Source of the DNA: Acanthamoeba castellanii str. Neff
Lineage: Eukaryota > Discosea > Longamoebia > Acanthamoebidae
Reading direction: 5' to 3'
NCBI RefSeq assembly: GCF_000313135.1
Contig: NW_004457654.1
Span: 318,210 to 382,209 of the forward strand
Length of the DNA: 64,000 nt
The first letter of the stretch is position 1. Every line of letters starts with the position of its first letter. The notes beneath the pieces are model-generated. The model worked only from the letters and a program-made list of their open reading frames with translations. It had not been told where the DNA came from and made no database searches. Both the position numbers and the translations under genes were made by a program. Shown here piece after piece: positions 13,159-26,113 of the stretch.

Positions 13159-13740
13159 TTAGCACTTGGTGTCCCTGCCCTTGGCGAAGGCCGGGGGGCA
13201 GGTGGTCTCGACCGCGGAGAATGTCTCCAGAATCTTGTACGAGTGGCTCGCGTTCTTGGGCACCAGCCACGAGTCGCCTGTTCCGCACACGTCGACCACA
13301 CACACGACACACACACACACACACACACACCACAACCCAGGTCAACTACACTGTTCATAGCTAGCATCTTGGCAGTCCTTGAATGGAGCGCGTACCGGGC
13401 TCGAGGATGAGCTTCTGTCCTTCGAGGAGCAGCTCGGCCCTGCCCTTGAGCACGTAGCCCAGGGTCTCGTATTCCCTTCGGGTCTCCTTCTGCTCGCCTG
13501 CTTGAACAGAACAAGAAAGAAAGAAGATGAAAGATGAGAGTTTGAGGTGCGGTAGAGAGTCGAATAGAGTAGAGTACCGGGCTGTTCGTCTTCCCACATG
13601 CGCATGCTGAGGTGGACCCCCGAGGCCAGGTACTTCTGGCCCATCGCCCCCTTCGGCGCCGTGAACGCGCTCACCTTCATCACACTCTTGTCGTGGAACT
13701 CCTCCTGCCTCTGGCTTCCGGTTCCGATCTCGCTGGCCAT
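13159..13740 (-). CDS. Small cupin-fold protein
   Basis: Three exons (about 13740-13579, 13501-13396 and 13278-13159) encode a protein of roughly 130 residues. The N-terminal part runs MASEIGTGSQRQEEF. The cupin core follows, with the motif-1-like strand LASGVHLSMRMWEDEQ, then YVLKGRAELLLEGQKLILEPGT and the motif-2-like strand GDSWLVPKNASHSYKILE. The second motif keeps one His (ASHSYKI), the usual metal-ligand position. The first motif lacks the standard HxH, so a metal-dependent enzyme activity is uncertain. Single-domain cupins of this size are often small-molecule binders or have no assigned function. It lies 216 bases upstream of the actin-like gene on the same strand. Confidence 0.75.
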
Positions 13741-14113
13741 TGTCTTTCGATGGTCTTGTTGTGCTGATGTTTGTTTGGTTGGACGTAGTTGGTGGTTGGT
13801 TATTGAATAATAAAACACTGTACTGCTTGTGCTTGAATTTATAACTAGTGCCAGAGATCTGCAGAAGAAGACAGTGGCAGGAGTGGACCACGTTCCTCGG
13901 GTTCGCTCCTGACAATTCGCTGTCTACCTGATCAGATACTTTTCAAACGCTCACGTCACTGGAACGCGTTAGGACCAATCAGATACCGTCATCTGCCAAC
14001 AGGTGATCACTTTTCTACGGATTGGATTTAATGGTGTCTACAACAAACTTTTTGCCCAATCAGCAACAACCACACGTGTATGTGCAGTGTGAAGACAGTG
14101 TGTAGTGCGTGGT
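13741..14113. other. Spacer between cupin start and CLU-TPR stop
   Basis: This 373-base stretch should contain the cupin gene promoter and the 3' UTR of the large upstream minus gene. An A/T-rich run lies near 13800-13850. Nothing else recognisable was found. Confidence 0.4.
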
Positions 14114-17100
14114 TCAGGGCTTCTGGGCGGTGGTACCGCCGAACAGGAGTCGGCAAAGGCTGATGGCCAGTGAAGCGGTCGGCTGGTGTGTGCGCTGGCT
14201 TGCCATCAGGAACAGCGACGACCAGTCTCGTGAGCCTTTTTCTAGTGTGTTTGTCGTGTCAGCCCAGCGCCACACACACACACACAACACACACCACACA
14301 CAACAATGCGTACCGGGAGTGGGTCCTCGCGATTGGCCGCGTCGACAGGCGTGGTAGGACTCGAGGGCGGTGACGAGGTCGGGGTGGTCCTTGCCCAGCT
14401 TGTCCTCCCAGATCTCGATCACCTTCTCGTAGAGCGGAATCGCGCGCTCGTACTGACCCTGCTTGGTGTACAGTTCCGCCAGCTCCAGAAGATTCTGCGC
14501 GCGTAGTGACGGGTGAGTGTGACGATGTGTGATGGTGGTGTGTGTGTGTGCGTGGTGTGTATTACCTGTGCGTAGTCGGGGTGGGTCGGGCCGAGGGTCT
14601 GGGCGCGCATGTCGAGGGCCTGCTGGTAGAGCGTTTCGGCGCGCTCGTAGTCGGCCTTGCGCGCATACAGCGCAGCCAGATCAGCGTAGCCCTTGGCCAA
14701 CTGTTGTTCAGGCGAAGAAAAAAAAACATCATCGTGAGCTCGGGTCAGCACATCAGCCCCGCGAATGCGCATTGTTACACAGGTGAGAGCGCATTCGAAC
14801 CCACCTTGGAGTGGCTCTCGCCAAACACCTCCTTGAGCACCTCTGGGCGGGTAGAGCGTACGTCACGCACCAATCACGCATGCGCGCGCACATGGAAGAG
14901 GCTGGTCAGGGCGCAGTTCTGCTGTGGTGAGGAGCGCACAACGGGGGGGGGAATGAGAAATTACCGATGGACCGGAGCTGAAGCTTTTCCGACTCTTCGT
15001 CCATGCCGCGGAGCTGATACAGTACGGCGAGCGTGTTCAAACTACGCACAGTGCGAGGCGCCGGGGGGAAGAAGAAAAGTGAGACGCTCCCGCTCCACAA
15101 GCGACGTGAAGCTCAACTTGGAACTCAAGGCAGTACCTGCGCGCTGTGTCGGCATGAAGTCGGCCGAAAATGGATTCGCGAATGTTGAGTGCTCTGCACG
15201 CAAAAAGAGAAGGAACGCGAAAGAGCAAAGAGAGGAAAAGAGAAATTAGTCGACGTCCCATCAAGGGACGTGCACAATTGTCCAAAACCGTACTTTTGGT
15301 GCAGCGGCTCGGCTTCTTCGTATCTGCCCAGCTTTTGATACAGCTCGGCCAGGTCGTGCAGGCCTCTGTTTGATTTCAAAAGGAAAAAGAGAAAGAGAAA
15401 AGAAAAGATGGGTGAGTGGTGGCGAACTTGAAGGAAAGAAAGAAATAGAAAGGAAACTGGCAAGAAGCCCGGAGTACCTGGCCACGTCGGGGTGAGAATC
15501 ACCCAGGGCTGTCTGCCGGACCTTGAGAGACTGAACGTAGAGCTCCTCCGCCTCCTTGTACTTGCCCTGGCGGAAATACACCCACGCCAAATCTGCCCCC
15601 ACCGAGCACCCATGCACGGTCAGTACGACATAGGCCTCAACTTTGCCTTTCCGGGTCTCAGAGGGTATCCAGCTGCGTACCGGCTTGCGTGGTCGCAATC
15701 TCCGGGTGGTCCTCCGTGGCAAAGGTGCCCTGTACGATGCGTCAAACGATGAGCTCCGCTGCTGTGAGCCCACCAAACCAACCAACCAACCAACCAAGTG
15801 ACGACCGAGGCCGCACCTTAAGTATCTCCAGCGCTTTGGTGTAGTACTGCTCCGACTCAGCGTATTTCCTGCGTTCGCAAGTGTCAGTGTATACAACAAA
15901 CAACGCACGCACGCACGCACGCACGCACGAGAAGGGAACACGTGTGACGCACCCTTGTGTGGCTGCCAGGTAGGCCAGGTGGTGCAGCGACTCGGCACAA
16001 TCGGGATGTCGTCCTCCCAGGCACGATTCACGAATGGTCTGCGCGACCAAACCGGGTGCGGTCAGCAATGGGCGCCGAACGTTCACGCACAACGACTGGG
16101 TGTGTACATACCAGCGCACGCTGGAGATAGACCTTGGAGTCGTCGTGCTTGCCCATCTTGGCCCAGGTCTTGGCCAGCTCGTCCAGGCACTGGGCCACCT
16201 TGGGGTTGTTCTGACCGTAGGCCTTCTCCAGGTTTCGCAGCGCCCCCAGGTGCAGCTCCTCCGACTGCTTGTACTTGCCCTGGTAGTAGCACAGCACGCC
16301 CGTGTTGAACAGACTGCGAGCTGTGGCGATGCGTCACCAGCCGTGCAGACAGAAAACACGCTCATGTCAGCGAAGTGCCGATTGTGTGTGTGAGTGTGTG
16401 TGTGTGTGTGTCGTTAGTTGGAGAGGCGGCATACCGACGTCGGGGTGCGAGGTGCCGTGAGCCTTCATGCGGATGGAGAGCGCCCGCTTGTTCAACGTCT
16501 CGGCCTCTTCGTACTTACCGATCTGTGAGGCGTCACAAGGAGCGGAGGGCATGAGGGCCGGTCCGTACGGTGTGTGGTAGCTTGAATGAATTGGAGGGCC
16601 GACAACAGGGGGTTTCTCGTACCTTCTGGTAGAGCTCGGCGATTTCGTGCAGCGAGCGGGCGACCAAGGGATGCTCCGGCCCCATAGCGGCGATTCGCAT
16701 CTTATAGGACTGTTTGTACAGCAGATGGGCGCGGTTGTACTTTCCCCTCTGTTCCACAGATACGCAGACACGACGATCGTAAATCCTCGGCATGCTGTGT
16801 GTGTGTCGTGTGTGTGGTGTGTGTGTGTCGTGTGTGTGTGTGTGGTGATGGCTAAGACGTAGAACACAGCGCACCTTGTAGTAAACCCAGGCGAGCGATG
16901 ACAGGCCCAGCGCGATTTCAGGATGATTGGTGCCGCCGTAGGACGACTGGAGAATGGCGAGGGACCGCTGGTAGTATCTGATTAAAATAAATAAATTAAT
17001 AACAATATCAACAACAATAAACGATCCGGTGGCTGTAGGTTGCGACGGGAGATGAAGAAAGAGTACTTTTTCGCCTTGCGGTAGTGGCCTCGGGTGGCGT

Positions 17101-19452
17101 AGAGGTACGCCAGATCGTTGAGCGAGGCGGCGCAGTTGGGGTGGTTCTTGCCGATGGTCTTCTCCTGAATGGCCAACCCCTTCTGGTAGAGCGGTTTTGC
17201 TGCACGGTGGAGAAAAATAGTAGCAAAAATTATTATTATCATCATCATCATTATTATTATTGCATGTCACATCTCGCAATAGCACGTGACGTACCCTGCT
17301 GGTATTCGCCCAGCTTGTAGTGCACCTTGGCCAGGCCGGCCATGGGCACGGCCACCTTGATGTGGTCCTCGCCCAGAACGATCTCGAGCATGCGCATGGA
17401 CTGCTTGTAGAGCCCCTTGGCCTTGGCGTACCTGCTCCTTGCAAAGTACAGCTCGGCGATGTTATGCATGCTGTAGGCAATTTCCACCTGAGACACACAA
17501 CATCACACACACGACACACGACACACGACACACAGCGACACGTGAATAACTAAGTAAAGTGGAGCCGCGGTCGATCGAGAGAGCTAACGACGTACGTGCG
17601 TCTTGCCAAAGACCTTCTCGCGGATGGCGAGAGCGCGTTCGTTGAGGTCCTCCGCTTCGGTGTACTTGCTCTGCGCCAGGCAGATCATGGCCAGATCTGG
17701 GGTGTAGCAAGTGTAAGACGCAGGAGGAGGAGGAGGCAGCCCCGCAAGAGGGTGGAGATGGAGGGCATCGAACCGTGGAAGGAACGAGCGGTGTCCGGGT
17801 GGTGTTCGCCCAGGTACCGACTGCGGATGTCCAGGCTGCGCCTGTAGAGCTCCTCTGACTCCTGATAGCGCGCTTGCCGGTAGTCTGCGACACAGACACC
17901 ACACACCATACGTTCGTAAAAAATAACCAGACACGAAGGAAGGAAGTGCTTCGCGTACAGATCCAGGCGAGGGCGTTGTAGCTCTGGGCCACCTCGGGGT
18001 GGTCGCTTCCGAAGCAGGACTCCATGATGGACAGCGCGTTCTGTACCCAGTTGCGATACACACAACACACGACGCACACGACCGCACACGCCACCGCACA
18101 CGACCGCACACCGCAAATGAGAACTGGCCAGTTGCCTGTGTGCAAATGGGGTTCGACGCTTTACCTTGTAGTACTCCTCAGCTTCGTTGAACTTGCCGAG
18201 GGTGGTGAATAGGTAGGCCAACGACGCCCTGGTCTGCGCCACGTCCGGGTGGTTGGTGCCCAGAGCGGCCTCCCGGATCTGCAGCGCCCGCTGGAACAGC
18301 TCCTCGGCCCGCTGATAGGTGCCCCGGCGGTAGTACACCTTGGCCAGATCGTGGAGGCTCTGCCCCACCTTGATGTGGTTGGGACCCAGCAACTGCGTAG
18401 TGATCTTCAGCGCCCGCTTGTGCTCCCTCTTGGCCTCGGTGTAGCTAACATGTTACAAGAGAGAGAGAGAGAGAGAGAAGTGTTAGAACACACACACACA
18501 CACACACACACACGATCAACACTAGAGGAGGGGGATGGGGCTACGCACCTGCCCAGGGAAAAGTGTAGTTTGGCGAGGGTGGTCAAGCTGCGCGCCACGT
18601 CGGAGTGATCGGGTCCGAGCAACTGTTCGCGGATGACCAGGGCTTTGTGGACCAGCTTTTCGGCCTGCTTGTACTTGCCCTGCTCGTGGTACAGCTCGGC
18701 CAAGTCGTGCATGCTCCGGGCAACATCGGGATGCCGCTTTGCAGAAGAAGAAGAAGAAGAAGAAGATTGTCAGGAGCTCGTTCATTGGACGGTTGGTGGG
18801 GAACGTGACGTCATACCTTGCCGAATGTTTTCTCACGAATGGCAAGGGATTGGCTGTAGAGCTCCTCGGCTTTGCCGTACTGTGCCTGCTTGAAATGAAT
18901 CCAAGCCACTGCCGCCGCGTCCATGATGGACCAAATCGTAAGAACCAAGGAGTCCGCACTCCTCCTTGATAACTGACGTAAAGTGAGCTGTACGTACGGT
19001 TGTTGAGATTCAGAGCCATCAGCGGATGATCCTAGCGTCACAAAGATCCTACGGTTAATAAATGTTGTGTGTAGTTGAAGGGGGGAAAAGAGAAAGAAAG
19101 AGAGTGGTACATACCATGCCAAAGGTCTGCAGGAGGATGGTAAAGGCCTTTTCGTACAGGCCCTTGGCCTCTTCGTACTTGCCCTGCGTGGTGTACAGAT
19201 ACGCCAAGGTGTGCATGTACTCCGCAATGTCTAGACACGCACGCGCACGTTAATCACGTAAGCCCCCGGCCGAGAAGAGCAGCGTATGAGATCGCAGACT
19301 GCTAGAAAGCCCGTACCGGGGTGTTGCCGGCCCAGGATGTGCTCCTTGATCGCCACAGACCGCTTGTAGAGCTCCTCCGCTGTCTCGTAGTCCCCCTGAC
19401 GGTAGGAGAGGTTGCCCATGTTGTGCAGTCCCTCCGCCACTTTACACACGCA

Positions 19453-19486
<34 letters not shown>

Positions 19487-20485
19487 GGCGCGTATGAGTT
19501 GAGGCCGATCAGCAAGGCTTGCCTCATCATTTTGATGGACGGTACCTTGAACGTGGTTGTGGCCAAAGGTCTTGATGTTGATGTCCAGAGAGCGCTGTTG
19601 GAGCAAAAGTGATTCGCCATAGTTGCCCTTGCGGTAGTGCAGCTCCGCAAGATTGTTGAGCCACTGCAATAAAATAAAATACGTCAGACCGCGGCGCTTA
19701 GCCCAGGCAGGCGAGAAAACGGTTCAAAAAAGAGGGCTTAGGGTGAATTGCATACCTCGGCAATGTCAGTGACGCTTTGACCGGGCGTGTTTTGCTTGAT
19801 GATGAGTGCGCGCTTGATCACCTCCTCTGCCTGGTCGTATTTACCTGTGTCACAAGAAGAGAGAATTAATTGTTTGTTTGCGTTTGGTCGGGCACTGGAT
19901 CCAGGGACGGAGCAGTCGTACCCAGCGCCTGGTACAACTCTGACAGCTCCCAGAGCGTGCGTACGATAGTCGGTGGCTGCAGATCACAGATCACGTGAGC
20001 CAGCCAGCAAAGCAAAGGCACGATGACGATTCAGGGGCGCAAATGTTACCTCCTTGCCCAGGCTGTTTTCGTTGTCCTCGGACAGCTTGCCATAGATCTC
20101 ATCAGCCTTTTTGATATTTCCTGCACAGTGTCCACAGTGTTGAATGAGTTGTGACGGCTTGCGAACAATGTCCGTAATAATGCGTTTGTTGAGCCGACGA
20201 GTACCGCATTTGAGCTGCAGCCAAGCGAGCTTGTTGAGGGCATCGGTGATGTCCGGGTGCGAGGAGTCGAGGCAGCTCTGCAAGATGGCCAGCGATCGAT
20301 TGTACAGGTCGGTTGCCTCCGAGTAGCGACCCAGCGCGGTGTACAGATAGGCGAGCTGCTGGAGGGAGGCCGCCATGCGTGTGTTGTTCTCTCCCAGCAC
20401 CTCCTCCCTTATAGTGATGGCGCGCTTGAACAGTGCTTCCGCCTGTCACCGGCACTTAGCGGGCTCGAGAGAGCACAACACACAC

Positions 20486-20518
<33 letters not shown>

Positions 20519-23500
20519 GAGCGGTTGTCGACATGTACCTCGTTGTACTTCTTGACCTTGCAATAGAAGATGGCCAGGTCGGCGAGGGACTGGGCGACGC
20601 ACAGGTGCGAAGACCCGTAGCTTCGCTCCGACGCGGCGAGCGAATTCTTGAACCCCTCCTCCGCGGCTGCGCAGTTGCCCTCCAGAAAGTGTACGAAGGC
20701 CGCGCTGGAGATGTCGGTCATTTGTTTTTTTAAAAAAAAAGTGAAATCGCAAAGCACAGCACAGTCAGCGCAGAGACCTCGCGAAATGGAGGGGCCAATG
20801 GGGGGGGGGCTAGGGTACGTGTTGCGCTGCTCGATCGCGGGGTAGTCGACACCCAGAGACTCCATGTAGATCTGGAGCGACCGCTTGGCCATGCGCTCCG
20901 ACTCGGTGTACTTGCCCATCACCCGGTACATGCGCGCCACCTAGAACAAAGCGCACCCAGGTCAGCATCACCCGAACCGCCACAGATTAAAAATGGGTCC
21001 ACACCTTTTCCAAGCAGAGGGCGTAGTCCAGCGGAGCGCTGCCCAGGTTCTTTTGTCTAATGTCCATGGCTCGCTGCAGCACCGGCTCCGCGTCGTTGAA
21101 CCTGGATGGTACGTGAACAGGCGAATGAATGGTGGTCAGGCCTCGCGAGAGCGAAAAGCAAAAGAAGATGATCGTTGCAGCGAAGGAGCAAGGCGCAAGG
21201 TACCTTCCGCAGAAGAAGTAGAAGTCCACGAGATGCAGGAGGGCCGTAGCCACGTGGACCTGGCCTCGCGACGAGGCCGCAGTGCCGCCACGGGGCGAAG
21301 ATAGCCCGCCCGCGGCGGAGGTGGTCGGCGGCCGCACCTTCTCGGCCAACGACACCATCTTCTTGAACTGCTCCTCGGCATCGCCGTACCGTTCGTTGGC
21401 CTTGTAGAAGCAGGCCAGGTGGAACACCGCGGCTGCGGTGAGAATGGGGTCGCCCGTGGCCTCCCTCTGAGCTATTCTCTCCTTGTGCACCTGCAGCGAT
21501 CATGATAGGATCATTAGAACCGGCCGGCAATGATGACGACGATGACGGCATCTCTGCTCGCCGAAGCTACGGGCCGAGGTGCATACCAGCTCTGAGTCGT
21601 CGTAACGCCCCAGGGCGTGCAGGGTCTCGCCGAATGCGACTTCGAATCGTTTCACTGCACGACGTGAGCACGCGATGTGAGGTTCTCAGAGGGATCAAAA
21701 AGCAGGCGGAAGCTGACAGTAGTAACAGTACCAGTGGATTCAGCGGCGACAAAGGCGTCGGCGAGGCTCTCGGTCGCGCCGTTCTCCAGGACCCGCTCGG
21801 CGGTGCCCTCCTTCCATTGGATTCCGTTCCGCTGCGAGAGGGACACGAACAGGTCGCGCATATTTACATTCGCCCGCAGCTTCCAGCCAGACTCCGAGGC
21901 CCTCTCACCGGACGAAAGCACACCGGGAAACTTGGTCTCCAGGCGCTGCCGAATCTCGCCTTCCCACAGCGCCGTCGACTCCTCGCTCGGCCTGAAAACC
22001 AGATCAAAGTACTCCACGAGCACAGTCTGCCCGGGTGGTGTGGGAGCCAAGGTGGTGTGAGCGGCCTGAAGCATCAGCAGAGAGCTGCGGGGGAGAAGCA
22101 AGCCTGCTGGCTCGGGTACCTGAGGAGTGGTGTCACCCGTTGCTCTCAGCTTTTCGTGAAGGTGTTTGTTGACGGTTCGGGTGACAGCCTTCTCGAGCAG
22201 GAGACGCGAAATACGCTTGGACGTGACCTTGCTCCTCAGTCGGCCGAGAAAGCACATGTTGATCCCTTTTGGTTGTGTGTGTGTGTGTGTCATGTAAGCA
22301 CACCCTTTTGGTTGTGTGGCTGGCGCCGCAACAACAACGTCCATAAAAGACAGTACCTTCTTTGTGGAGCTCGTCAAAAAGCTGGGCGAGCGTAAGCGTG
22401 AACTCACGGTCACTCAACTTAGCGGCGAAGGCCTCCAGGTTGACTTCCTCGAGCTGTTTGCCGGCCGCTCTGATTGCTTCTTTGTCACTGGGAGACCAAT
22501 AAAATTGACGTAAGCCTCAGTCCTCATGGTCATCGTCAGACGCCGCCATGCAACCGCTCCGGCGACTGAAAAGCGAGTGTGTACCCGACAGACAGAGGGC
22601 TCGGCAGCCGCTGTATGTATTGTCGATGAAGCACGGCACCGTGCTCCAGCATCTGGGGCAGGAGGTTCTCCAGCGAGGCGAAGTAGTACCTGCCGTCCTT
22701 GCCCAAGTAGACCCGCACCCCTAGAGACGATTGTCATCAGAGGTGGAACTGCCATGTGACCGGAAAACGGCCAACAGGTGGAACTCAGAGGCGTACCTGG
22801 TATGTACACCTCCCGAGTCGCGCCACCTGCTTCGATGATCTGGGGCTAATGTGGCGTACGCGTGTATAGTGAATTTTAAAAAGTGGAGTTGAGAGAGTTC
22901 GGTGGTGGTTACCTTGATGTTGAATACGGAGCAGATGTTCGTCACTATGGCTCGCCCAGTCGGACTGGTGTCCTTGAAGTCCTCGCCTTCTTCCGCCCCT
23001 GGGGAAAATGCCCCGATGCCAGGGTGAGCGAAGGGCTCACGGCGAGATGAACCCGCAGGTCACGGATGGTCAAGCGTTGGTGAAAGGCCCAGGAGTACCG
23101 TAAACCAGGTCCGCTTGGCCGAAGGGCGCACTTGAGCTCACCCGCAGAGCAAAACCCTGCGCAAGTCCAAGAGAGAAGCGTTAGCAGGCCGAGCTGTTGG
23201 TCGCGGGCAGTGGTACGCACAGTAAGAAGCAGCTGCAAGCGTACCAAGTGCTGGACGAGGCAAGTCATGGGCAGGGCGACTCGATCCACTCCGCTTGACA
23301 GCAAGGCGATGAGTGACTTCATGTAGTGTCCTTCTTTCTTCAGGTCCTCTTCCGCCGTGGACGGGTAGCCGTCGCTGCCCGTGGGGAACTGAAACGTCAT
23401 GCCATCGACATTGTAGGTTGCTGCCTTGCCTGGTGGTGGTGGCGGCAAATCAATCCCAAACCGAACGTTAACATAGCGATTAGAGGGGAAGGTGGAGATT

Positions 23501-24267
23501 GGATGAGCGCACCATCGGGCACAGGCTTGTAAGTTTGTGTGTGCACCGGCTGAGATCTCTCCCTGATGATGGTCTGCGCGATTGGGCGCGCTGTCTTGAC
23601 AAAGCCATCAGCGAAACTCTTGATCGCCATGGCCCGCTCTGCCGCCTGCAATCAGCCGACACCAATGATACGAGAGAGAGCACGGTCAGCCATTTCCGAG
23701 CAAGAGTGTTCTTTGTTGAAGGCCAGCATACCTCCTGAGGCGTGTTGGTTGGGAACTCCAGCAGCTTCTGGAACTCTTCATTCCAGTCTCGCTTCTCGGG
23801 CTCCTTTACGGCGTGGTTGCTCACCCGTGCTGTAGGCACATAAAAACAGCATTAGTCCAGTAAAGAGCAAATGACTTGAAGATTATTGGCCTTGATTTAT
23901 GTGATGATTTATCTGCAACATGGCTCGATTGTAGGCGCAGCCGAGAAACTGATCATATCGATTTGTAAATTCAGCTTTTGGATAAAATCTTGAAAAATTG
24001 GATGGTCATACTGTTTGTTGACTGCGAAGGCAAGGAAGCAGTTCTGTTCTGGAGACCTTGCAAAGGTGGGATGCTAAAGGAACTCTGCTCCTTTGCCCCC
24101 TCGTCCTCAACGACGTAGGCCTGCATCCTGGTCCAAGGCTCTTGTACGACCCAACCGAAAAAGAAATGATTTGATAATTGGCCTGAAAATGAATTTTCAG
24201 TTTGTCTACAGTAATTGGCAACCTTGTGAGTGTTGGCCGACGCGCCCGGAGAGCTGGTCACAGTCAT
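14114..24267 (-). CDS. CLU-domain protein with about 31 kinesin-light-chain-type TPRs
   Basis: I read one gene of about 10 kb with some 40 exons. It starts at ATG 24267-24265 (exon 24267-24057; the phase fits the next exon at 23829) and stops at 14116-14114. The N-terminal third is a clustered-mitochondria (CLU) domain. It carries RDWNEEFQKLLEFP, YNVDGMTFQFPTG, EEDLKKEGHYMKSLIALL, GRAIVTNICSVFNIK, VRVYLGKDGRYYF and the post-CLU signature LHKEGINMCFLGRL (split by an intron at about 22270-22352). From about 21500 on there are roughly 31 TPRs of 42 residues with the pattern SLxxLAxLYxxxGxYxxAExLyxrAlxIxexxlGxxHPdvA. Ordinary CLU proteins have only a few TPRs and a longer N-terminus. CLU/CLUH bind mRNAs for mitochondrial proteins and affect mitochondrial distribution; that role here is inference. 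A split into two adjacent genes cannot be excluded, but no internal stop or promoter-sized gap was seen. Confidence 0.8.
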
Positions 24268-24295
24268 GGGGACAGTGTCTATCGATCAGTATACT

Positions 24296-25534
24296 TTAAA
24301 GTTCGTCGTAGGGGTCGCTCTTCTTATCCTCGGGGATTCCGAAACTGGGCGCCAGCTCGTCTCTGTCTTCCTCACCTTCGTCGTAGTCCAGCATGCCCAG
24401 GCGAGCTCTCGTCGCGGTACGCAGGAACATCTCCATGTTCCGCTCGCCTGTGTGAGGGAACCGCTCACCATCGATGTAGCTGTTTCAAAACAAGAGACAG
24501 AGAGTCACAAACACGAAAGAGGAAAACAGATCAGTCCTCGCTTCTCGTTTGAAAGCGGAAGTGAGGCTCAAGTACAAGACGAAAGTGGGGTAGCCCGTGA
24601 TCAGCTGCGCCTCGCAGATGCCTGAGCAAGGGGGAAAGAGCATGTGAGCGGAGAAAGTTGTTTCGAGAAGTGGAGGTGGGGCAGTACTCGCATGCTCAGG
24701 CACGGTGCAGTCGAACTTGGCCACGTTGAAATCGTTCTTGTGTTCTTCGGAGAACTGGCTCCACATGGGCGCCATTTGGTTGCAGTGCGCGCACCACGGA
24801 GCGTAACTATGTGCCGAGAGGAGGTGTTGGTAAGTCATAAGGTCTTGTGTCCAATGTCAATCAGCAGCTGGAGAATTCACGTACTATTTCACAAACCACT
24901 CGCCGCTCGAGACGGATTCGTTCCAGGTGTTGTGGGTGAGCTACGCTGCCGTGGCGAACCTTGTAGGCCCACTCCTTCCACGCCTCTGGCGTTTGCTCCT
25001 CGCCAGAGTACTTGATGCGGTCGCCTGCAGCGGTCACTCTGAAGAACTCGGGTGAGATGTGCGCTGTGTTGCGCTTTGAAGGTTTGGTAACCGTACAACA
25101 TAATGACTGGGCCAGAGCGCTTGCTGATCTCGTAGTCAAGGCAGAGGTCTGTGTGCCCCACATTTCTGCCGTTCAGTGCCGGTGGCGCACAGCGAGCTTG
25201 AACTTAAGTAAGTGAAGCGTACCAGGCTCGTAATGGCAGTCCACGGCGCCCACCACAAAGTAGCCTTCGGCTTCGGCAAAGGCTTGGAAGGTTTGGACAA
25301 GCTCAGGGTCGGTGGTCTTCTTGTTACCGCTGAGTGGGGTCAGCGTGTTAGCTGCGGCATCTAAATCTACATGAGGTGTGCAGGTGCTACGTACAAGAGG
25401 ATGACCCAATCCTTGCCGATGGACTCCCCAAAGTGGCGCTCGAGGTTGTCGTCGTTCAGTCGCACTAGCCTTCCGGCGCTGGCCAGGCCAACCGCGGCAC
25501 ACAGCACCAACAAGAGGACAAAGAGACGCTCCAT
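24296..25534 (-). CDS. Secreted/ER thioredoxin-domain (PDI-like) protein
   Basis: The start ATG is at 25534-25532. A clear signal peptide (ERLFVLLLVLCAAVGLAS) is followed by a redox-inactive thioredoxin-like N-terminal region (DDNLERHFGESIGKDWVILL, then FAEAEGYFVVGAVDC). A second, active thioredoxin domain contains EWFVKYYAPWCAHCNQMAP with the CxxC site CAHC at about 24785-24815, then FDCTVPEHA and ICEAQLITGYPTFVLY with the cis-Pro. The C-terminus ends DPYDEL, which resembles KDEL-type ER retrieval signals, so an ER-lumen disulphide-exchange role is likely. One junction near 24938-24950 does not splice cleanly: the frames before and after differ by one base (see findings). The stop is only 28 bases from the next ATG. 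Confidence 0.83.
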
Positions 25535-25849
25535 CTATGCCGTAGTAGTGGTGGGGGGGGGGTATTAAACCACAACAAGTTGGTGCTTACTGGCGCCGCT
25601 GAGTGTAGCACAAGTGTGCGAAGGGTTGTCTTGCTGTGCCTGTAGGGCGGTGCCGCGTCATCACGCAGGAAAATAAGAGAGAAAACACTTTTCTTTTGTG
25701 TCCGCATCTGTTTCGTCGAATCAATCGCACGCTGTTCGTCATTTCAAGATCGATTGATTGGAGGTGATCATACCCAAGCAAGCGTCACAGGACAAGACGG
25801 CAAGAAAAGAAACGTGCGGAGAGAGCAAGAAGCTAGCTGGCAACCAGTG
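25535..25849. promoter_or_regulatory. Divergent spacer PDI-like / SDHAF1-like
   Basis: A 315-base region lies between two divergent genes, so both promoters should be here. A G9 run at about 25553-25561 (C9 on the PDI strand) lies just upstream of the PDI start. Confidence 0.4.
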
Positions 25850-26113
25850 ATGTCGCAGAGAGTGAGGAAACACTCAGGATTGCAGAAGCAAGTGTTGAGT
25901 CTGTACCGCCAATTCATGATGAGCGCGTACAAGCGACCCGAGGGGCCAGGCCGCGATTCGCTGTTGGGGCGGGTGCGCGATGAATTCAAAGAGGGAGCCA
26001 AGATGTCCCGATTCGAGGTCGATGCCATCGAACGCCGACTCGGCATGGCGCGCAAGCAGCTCAAAATGCTGAATCTGCCCGGCACCGAGACCGTGCAGAG
26101 AATAGGGCCTTAG
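25850..26113 (+). CDS. SDHAF1-like LYR-motif assembly factor
   Basis: Intronless gene of 87 residues. The ATG at 25850 is preferred because the family N-terminus is short and the sequence starts MSQRVRKHSGLQKQVLSLYR. The LYR tripeptide (VLSLYRQF) followed by an Arg/Lys-rich helix, RVRDEFKEGAKMSRFEVDAI and ERRLGMARKQLKML matches Complex1_LYR proteins of the SDHAF1 subgroup. These work in the mitochondrial matrix to deliver Fe-S clusters to the succinate dehydrogenase SdhB subunit. Family assignment beyond LYR rests on this overall pattern; another LYRM protein is the main alternative. Confidence 0.8.
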   Translation: MSQRVRKHSGLQKQVLSLYRQFMMSAYKRPEGPGRDSLLGRVRDEFKEGAKMSRFEVDAIERRLGMARKQLKMLNLPGTETVQRIGP

